Source of the DNA: Bacillota bacterium
Lineage (GTDB): Bacteria; Bacillota; UBA4882; UBA8346
DNA length: 55,461 bases
Direction of reading: 5' to 3'
Assembly (NCBI GenBank): GCA_029553165.1
Contig: JAKPCT010000225.1
Coordinates: 1-55,461 of the forward strand
Below the pieces are notes generated by a model. The model was given only the letters and a program-made list of their open reading frames with translations. It did no database searches and was not told the DNA's origin. Below, piece after piece: positions 51,416-55,461 of the stretch (position 1 is the stretch's first letter; the number at the start of each line of letters is the position of its first letter). Position numbers and translations under genes: made by a program.

Positions 51416-51820
51416 ATGGTAATCTATAACGGACCTACTGGAGGACCAGTCCAAAATCCGACTTTAGAGTTCTTATATGACATAGTATTCAATCAAAATG
51501 CTGATTATTGGGCTAAGGGCAGCGGGGATTCCGCGATCGAAATTGAAGGAATCGACGAACGGTTAATTTTCTTCTTTGATGAACCGTATGGGTTTTTGTT
51601 GATGCGTCACCCTGACTATCTTGTGCCATCCAACTCAAATGGGGAAATTAAAGTGGTAGAACACCGGATTGGCGGGGAAATGATGCGGTTTCCCAGTTGT
51701 AGTTACCTGTCCCGTGAAAAGGCGTATGCTGTCATTGCGGAATTTGTTCGGGACCATCAATTCTCAACAGAAATCGATTGGATTGACATGTATGAGATTG
51801 ATTTTGACCATGGATATTAG
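51416..51820 (+). CDS. Imm1-like hypothetical protein
   Basis: 134 residues. The layout - a short acidic strand, LIFFFDEPYGFLLMRHPDYLV, a strand of E-H-R-I-G-G-E, then SREKAYAVIAEFVRDHQFSTEIDWIDMYEIDF - resembles the Imm1 immunity family (C-terminal helix AxxxxxEFxxxG...xxWxx). That is recalled similarity and not a tested match. It has no toxin directly upstream. The frame is open further upstream to 51302 without a start codon, and that part (DSAIEIEEIER) nearly repeats residues within the gene. Start ATG 51416 has only a weak ribosome site. Confidence 0.55.
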   Translation: MVIYNGPTGGPVQNPTLEFLYDIVFNQNADYWAKGSGDSAIEIEGIDERLIFFFDEPYGFLLMRHPDYLVPSNSNGEIKVVEHRIGGEMMRFPSCSYLSREKAYAVIAEFVRDHQFSTEIDWIDMYEIDFDHGY

Positions 51821-51829
51821 TAAACAGCT

Positions 51830-52390
51830 ATGGTGAGAGTTGAAAACCAAATGAAAGATAAAACAATGGTTTGTCTTGATGTTTATTACTATGAAGACTA
51901 TGCTAATGCTTGCGGGATCGTTTTTGAGACTGAACCGGAAGAAAGAGTGCTAGCGGATTACTCTGAAGTTGTCAAACCGATTGCCGAATATATTCCGGGA
52001 GAATTTTACAAACGGGAGTTGCCCTGTTTATTAAAAGTCATTGATAAGATTCAGGAAACGATTGATTTAATTATCATCGACAGTTTTGTTTGGCTCGGTA
52101 ATGGTAAGAAAGGGCTGGGCGTTCATTTGTATGAAGCATTGAGCGAGAAAATTCCAGTGATCGGTGTGGCAAAGACTCATTTTAAAGATTGTGCTCAATA
52201 CACAGAAGTATATCGCGGCAAAAGTAAAAAACCGTTATATGTAAGCGCAATCGGTATCGAATTAGACTATTCAACTGAGTTAATCAAAAAGTTAAAAGGT
52301 GATCATCGGATTCCGGACCTGCTCAAACGGGTTGATCAATTGTCGCGGACTAAAATTGAACTGGCTAATGATTGCCTAAATCAATCATGA
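51830..52390 (+). CDS. Divergent endonuclease V (Nfi) homologue
   Basis: 186 residues; endonuclease V is about 220. The fold can be followed throughout: LDVYYY (Asp17), YIPGEFYKRELPCLLKVI (Glu63), DLIIIDSFVWLGNGKKGLGVHLYEAL (Asp84), PVIGVAKTHF (Lys115), LYVSAIGIELD and HRIPDLLKRVDQLSR. Compared with E. coli Nfi, Asp35, Glu89, Asp110 and Lys139 are matched, while the His of DGHGxxHP (His116) is Gly90 here and the DGHG loop is changed. Activity on deoxyinosine or inosine may therefore be altered or lost. Start at ATG 51830 is uncertain; ATG 51851 is another option. It is nine bases after the Imm1-like gene. Confidence 0.75.
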   Translation: MVRVENQMKDKTMVCLDVYYYEDYANACGIVFETEPEERVLADYSEVVKPIAEYIPGEFYKRELPCLLKVIDKIQETIDLIIIDSFVWLGNGKKGLGVHLYEALSEKIPVIGVAKTHFKDCAQYTEVYRGKSKKPLYVSAIGIELDYSTELIKKLKGDHRIPDLLKRVDQLSRTKIELANDCLNQS

Positions 52391-52416
52391 TCCAGCAGTA
52401 AAAGAGAGAATAACTG

Positions 52417-53358
52417 ATGCAGATGGACTGTTTGTTAGAGAAATATTGGACCGAGTTAAATGATGAAGAGCAAGAAAGCTTAGCTAAGAAATTAGCAAAA
52501 CAACTTCCGTTAGGATTTGAGTTTTTTGGGATTAAAGCCAGTAAATATGTTGGAAAATTCCGAAAAGTTGCTCAATTCACATATAAAGACTCGCTGTTTT
52601 CCTTTATTCCGGGTGCAGAAGCCGATTTAGGCTGGGATAAGTCTAAGTCATTTGTATTAACTCCTGAACAACAAGAGTCTTGGGAATCTTCTGTTGAGGA
52701 ATATCAGATTACCATAGACGTTATGGATTGTATTGATGAAATGACCTCAGAGAGGAGGATCCGGGTAATTCCTCCAATGTTAGTGGAAGTCGACCCTTTG
52801 ATGGTCGGGTTGGAAGAGACCGAAGCCCAAAATGAGACTGATGGTCCAATTGTTAAATTGGCTAAAGACGTATCATCAACTGTCACTGAAAATTATCAAA
52901 CCGTTTATTATCCCAATAAATCTTTAAAAACATACCGGATCATTAATAATCACCACGAAATTATCAGCAAATTTAAGAAATTAGGTTTCTCTTTCCCCAC
53001 CATTGATCAATGGGAGTATATATGTGGTGCAGGGACGGATACGATTTTCAGATGGGGAAATGATTGTCCATGTTCAGCATATCCAACTGATAAAGTGATT
53101 GTTGATAGTAATGGCCGGCAATGGGATTTACATCTGATTCCGAATGCTTTTGGGATTAATATTGCACAGAATCCTTATGATTTGGAACTGGTCGCTGAAG
53201 AAAACTGTTTCAAAGGCGGAGACGGGGGCGGGATGATCTGTGGCGGTGCGGGATCTTTTTTAGGTTGGCTGACTTTGGCAACAGCTTACCAAGAAGTAAT
53301 GCTCGAGGACCACAATTATTACGGGATTATTGGGCGGCGAGTGCTTATTTTGGAATAA
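52417..53358 (+). CDS. Hypothetical protein with a C-terminal formylglycine-generating-enzyme-like domain
   Basis: 313 residues. The first ~165 have no recognisable domain. From about residue 185 the pattern FSFPTIDQWEYICGAGTDTIFRWGNDCP matches the LPTxxEWEYAxRxGxxxxxxWG signature of FGE-sulfatase/SUMF1-type domains, followed by NAFGINIAQNPYDLELV in the place of N-x-FGLYDMxGNVWEW, a Gly-rich KGGDGGGMICGGAGS and the terminal GRRVL. The catalytic cysteines of true formylglycine-generating enzymes are not evident. Many such domains bind sugars or act in diversity systems, so an enzymatic role is not implied. Cytoplasmic by sequence. AGAGAG precedes ATG 52417. Confidence 0.7.
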   Translation: MQMDCLLEKYWTELNDEEQESLAKKLAKQLPLGFEFFGIKASKYVGKFRKVAQFTYKDSLFSFIPGAEADLGWDKSKSFVLTPEQQESWESSVEEYQITIDVMDCIDEMTSERRIRVIPPMLVEVDPLMVGLEETEAQNETDGPIVKLAKDVSSTVTENYQTVYYPNKSLKTYRIINNHHEIISKFKKLGFSFPTIDQWEYICGAGTDTIFRWGNDCPCSAYPTDKVIVDSNGRQWDLHLIPNAFGINIAQNPYDLELVAEENCFKGGDGGGMICGGAGSFLGWLTLATAYQEVMLEDHNYYGIIGRRVLILE

Positions 53359-53401
53359 TCTTTTACAAATAAAGTAACAAAATCTATGGGATTATAATTA
53401 A

Positions 53402-53860
53402 TTATACCAATTCCGGAAATGCCATTTGACGCAATGCTTCATACAAAATAATCGATACCGAATTAGCCAGATTTAACGATCTTGCTTCAGGTTGCATCGG
53501 AATCCGGATATTATGGGAAGGATTGAGTTTTAAGATCTCTTCCGGAAGGCCACGGGTTTCAGGTCCAAATACTAAAGAATCATTGGTTTGGTATTCAAAT
53601 GCCGTATACGGATGGCCTCCCTTGGTCGTAGCGAAAAATAATCGTTGTTCCGGATACTTTTCCAGATAGGTTTGGAAATTTAAATGCCGCTGAATATTGA
53701 CTAACTCCCAGTAATCAAGTCCGGCCCGTTTCAGACGTTGATCATCCCAGATAAATCCGAAGGGCTCGATTAAATGAAGCTCTGTTTTGGTAGCAGCGCA
53801 TAATCTGGCAATATTTCCGGTGTTTTGCGGAATTTCCGGTTGGTAAAGGACAACGTGCAT
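53402..53860 (-). CDS. trmL: tRNA (cytidine(34)-2'-O)-methyltransferase
   Basis: 152 residues, the minimal SPOUT enzyme (YibK/CspR). Methylates the ribose of the wobble base in tRNA-Leu. Motifs: MHVVLYQPEIPQNTGNIARLCAATKTELHLIEPFGF at the start, LVFGPETRGLP and RIPMQPEARSLNLANSVSIILYEALRQ at the knot. GGAGGA lies upstream of the ATG at 53860 on the minus strand. It is convergent with the 52417 gene, with a 43-base gap. Confidence 0.95.
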   Translation of the reverse strand: MHVVLYQPEIPQNTGNIARLCAATKTELHLIEPFGFIWDDQRLKRAGLDYWELVNIQRHLNFQTYLEKYPEQRLFFATTKGGHPYTAFEYQTNDSLVFGPETRGLPEEILKLNPSHNIRIPMQPEARSLNLANSVSIILYEALRQMAFPELV

Positions 53861-53893
53861 TGTGGGTCCTCCTGTTGAGCTTATTAAAAGAGT

Positions 53894-53930
53894 AGGGTTT
53901 AAGTTGCAAACTTAAAACCCTTGTTTTTTT
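53894..53930 (+). terminator. Hairpin with T-run between trmL and folC
   Basis: AGGGTTTAAGTT at 53894-53905 pairs with AACTTAAAACCCT at 53909-53921 with one bulged base, followed on the plus strand by TTGTTTTTTT. It could stop plus-strand read-through before folC. On the minus strand it lies in the trmL leader, where it is followed by few T residues. Confidence 0.55.
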
Positions 53931-53961
53931 ATTTGAGAGTGATAGAATAGAACCAGAAATT

Positions 53962-53990
53962 ATTATACCCTAATTAGAAATGAAACAAAA
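53962..53990 (-). promoter_or_regulatory. Probable promoter of trmL
   Basis: Minus-strand TATAAT (53962-53967) with a T-rich TTTTGT at 53985-53990, 17-base spacer. The transcript would carry a leader of about 95 bases that includes the hairpin at 53894-53921. Confidence 0.45.
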
Positions 53991-54026
53991 GCAGTATTTA
54001 TTTACGAAATTACGGAAGTGATCGCT

Positions 54027-55322
54027 TTGACTTACGAAGCAGCGTTAAAATATATCAAAGAGTGTGCTAAATTTGGTTGTAAACTTGGACTGGAACGGAT
54101 CAATGCTATTCTTAAACACCTGGACCATCCTGAACAGCAATTGAAGACGATTCATATTGCCGGTACTAACGGTAAAGGTTCAACTTCGGCAATGTTTGAA
54201 GCGGTGTTGCGGCAGGCAGGATATAAGACCGGGCGCTATAATTCACCGCATTTAAGTACTTACCGGGAACGATTTTGTGTTAATGGGTCAATGATATCCA
54301 AAGAGAATCTTGCCTTAACAGTACAGAAACTGATCCCGGCAATCGATCAAGTGATCAAAGAAGGATTTGGTTCTCCAACGGAGTTTGAGATCGGGACTGC
54401 TTTGGCGTTTCAGTATTTTGCTGATCAACAGGTTGATATTGCAATTATCGAGGTTGGAATGGGGGGGCGTTTTGATGCAACGAATGTTTTAACCCCGGTT
54501 TTAAGTGTGATTACTCATATTGCAATGGACCATCAGGAGTATTTGGGCGATACTTTAGAAAAGATCGCCTTTGAAAAAGCAGGGATAATCAAGCCCGGGG
54601 TACCGGTGGTTATTGGAGTTCAGGAACCAGAAATTGCTGTTTATTTAAAGGAGCAGGCTGCTTTAAAAGAAGCTACACCTGTATATTGCGGTGATTTTGA
54701 ATATCAGGATGTTTTAATCAGCGAGATTGGAACCGAATATCGATTGGCTAATTCGGATTTGGGGGAACTAAAGATTTCATTAGGTTTGATTGGTCGCCAC
54801 CAAATTGAGAACTCCCTTAATTTGATTGCGGCACTGCCGGTATTGGAACAAGCAGGTTTTACCATTACTCGGAGTGCATTGTTGACCGGTTTGCAGGAGG
54901 TTGTCTGGCCAGGACGACTTGAAAGAATTAAAACGGTCACTCCGTTAAAACTATACCTGGATGGTTCCCACAATCCCGACGGCTTACAGGCATTGGTTAA
55001 TACGTTTCGGGAGCTGTATCCGGACCAAAGGGTTGATCTGTTAATTGGGATTTTGAACAATCGTCCCCTGGCAGTGATGGCGGAGATCTTAGCCCCAATC
55101 ACCAGGAAAGTAATTGTTACCAGGGTTCCGGACCCGAAGAGCGCCTCAGAAGAGTTACTGGGGGAATACTTTCGCAATCAGGGAGTTGCAGTGGCTGTGG
55201 AACCGGATCCTGCCCGGGCGCTGCAATTGTTATTGGGAACAACCAATCAGATTGCGGTAACTACCGGTTCTTTATACTTAACGGGGCTGATTCGCTCACT
55301 AATTTTTAATATTGGAGATTAA
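54027..55322 (+). CDS. folC: Bifunctional folylpolyglutamate synthase/dihydrofolate synthase
   Basis: 431 residues, normal length. Adds glutamate to folates. TIHIAGTNGKGSTSAMFEAVLRQAGYKTGRYNSPHL is the P-loop and folate region (about 42-77), VGMGGRFDATNVL the Omega-loop Mur-ligase motif, LDGSHNPDGLQALV the C-terminal glutamate-ligase motif, and ITHIAMDHQEYLGDTLEKIAFEKAGI the conserved metal and ATP site. A TTG start at 54027 (MTYEAALKYI) with GGAAG eight bases upstream is preferred over GTG 54018. Confidence 0.96.
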   Translation: MTYEAALKYIKECAKFGCKLGLERINAILKHLDHPEQQLKTIHIAGTNGKGSTSAMFEAVLRQAGYKTGRYNSPHLSTYRERFCVNGSMISKENLALTVQKLIPAIDQVIKEGFGSPTEFEIGTALAFQYFADQQVDIAIIEVGMGGRFDATNVLTPVLSVITHIAMDHQEYLGDTLEKIAFEKAGIIKPGVPVVIGVQEPEIAVYLKEQAALKEATPVYCGDFEYQDVLISEIGTEYRLANSDLGELKISLGLIGRHQIENSLNLIAALPVLEQAGFTITRSALLTGLQEVVWPGRLERIKTVTPLKLYLDGSHNPDGLQALVNTFRELYPDQRVDLLIGILNNRPLAVMAEILAPITRKVIVTRVPDPKSASEELLGEYFRNQGVAVAVEPDPARALQLLLGTTNQIAVTTGSLYLTGLIRSLIFNIGD

Positions 55323-55390
55323 ATCAACTTTCGCACATAGTTAATGTGCAGTGAACATTGAAAAATCAATAGTTTTGGGCAATAAAGAAG

Positions 55391-55419
55391 TTCAAGAAAC
55401 CTCTTATATGTGATATAAT
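55391..55419 (+). promoter_or_regulatory. Promoter of the next gene beyond the window
   Basis: A perfect TATAAT at 55414-55419 with TTCAAG 17 bases before it, and a GGAGG at 55454-55458 at the window end, the ribosome site of a gene starting just outside. The preceding gap also has a small GCACAT/ATGTGC hairpin at 55333-55349 without a T-run. Confidence 0.5.
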
Positions 55420-55461
55420 AGAAGTGAATAAAACCCATTAAAATCAACACTTTGGAGGTTC

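Noticed and set aside
45242-53401. CRISPR array or prophage in the accessory region
   Set aside because: No regularly spaced direct repeats, integrase, attachment site or phage structural gene could be seen.
54704-55177. Reverse-strand 157-codon ORF inside folC
   Set aside because: Antisense shadow of folC with no ribosome site.

Overview
The window looks like chromosome from an endospore-forming, probably anaerobic member of the Firmicutes (Bacillota). The evidence is: moderately AT-rich DNA with strong AGGAGG-type ribosome sites and frequent TTG/GTG starts; a pheST operon behind a T-box leader in the B. subtilis order ysgA-(yqzL-like)-pheS-pheT-zapA-cvpA; MraZ with its operator repeats; a SpoVD/FtsI-type penicillin-binding protein with PASTA domains; a DNPR-type (meso-DAP) MurE; four CotS-type spore-coat kinase homologues; and a complete Rnf complex. 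I cannot name the species.

Layout. 1-1.2 kb: the 3' end of what looks like a polymorphic toxin gene, its probable immunity gene, and a relic of an IS3-type transposase. 1.4-5.2 kb: a lipoprotein, RNase P RNA, and two M48 metalloproteases, the first interrupted by an in-frame TGA. 5.2-16.2 kb: an rRNA methyltransferase, a YqzL-like micro-ORF and T-box leader, pheS, pheT, an unknown membrane protein, zapA, a cvpA with an unusual Cys-rich tail, a DUF421 membrane protein, an alkaline-phosphatase-fold metalloenzyme and a U32 peptidase-family protein. 16.2-18.9 kb: rpsO and pnp. 18.9-23.3 kb: three CotS-like genes leftward and, divergently, a small membrane ORF overlapping a fourth. 23.4-34.2 kb: a shortened division/cell-wall cluster, mraZ-rsmH-ftsL-pbp-murE-murF-mraY-ftsW-murA, without murD, murG, murC, murB, ftsQ, ftsA or ftsZ. 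34.3-36.9 kb: deoB and pyrimidine-nucleoside phosphorylase (nucleoside salvage). 37.0-42.3 kb: rnfCDGEAB, an ion-pumping ferredoxin:NAD+ oxidoreductase. 42.3-45.3 kb: a DedA protein, tRNA-Pro(CGG) on the minus strand, a beta-CASP metallo-hydrolase, and a degenerate S-adenosylmethionine-decarboxylase-like protein.

45.3-53.4 kb is the accessory part. It holds a run of same-strand genes of mostly unknown function: small hypothetical proteins, an ankyrin-repeat protein, a tightly packed trio ending in an ATP-dependent nucleic-acid ligase, an Imm1-like protein, a divergent endonuclease V homologue and a protein with a formylglycine-generating-enzyme-like C-terminal domain. Two genes here carry apparent single-base frameshifts. 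The ligase plus endonuclease V combination, next to proteins without known function, is the best candidate for an undescribed nucleic-acid repair or conflict system in the window, although that grouping is inference. 53.4-55.5 kb returns to housekeeping genes (trmL, folC) and ends at the promoter and ribosome site of the next gene.

Functional assignments rest on reading motifs by eye. No database search was run.
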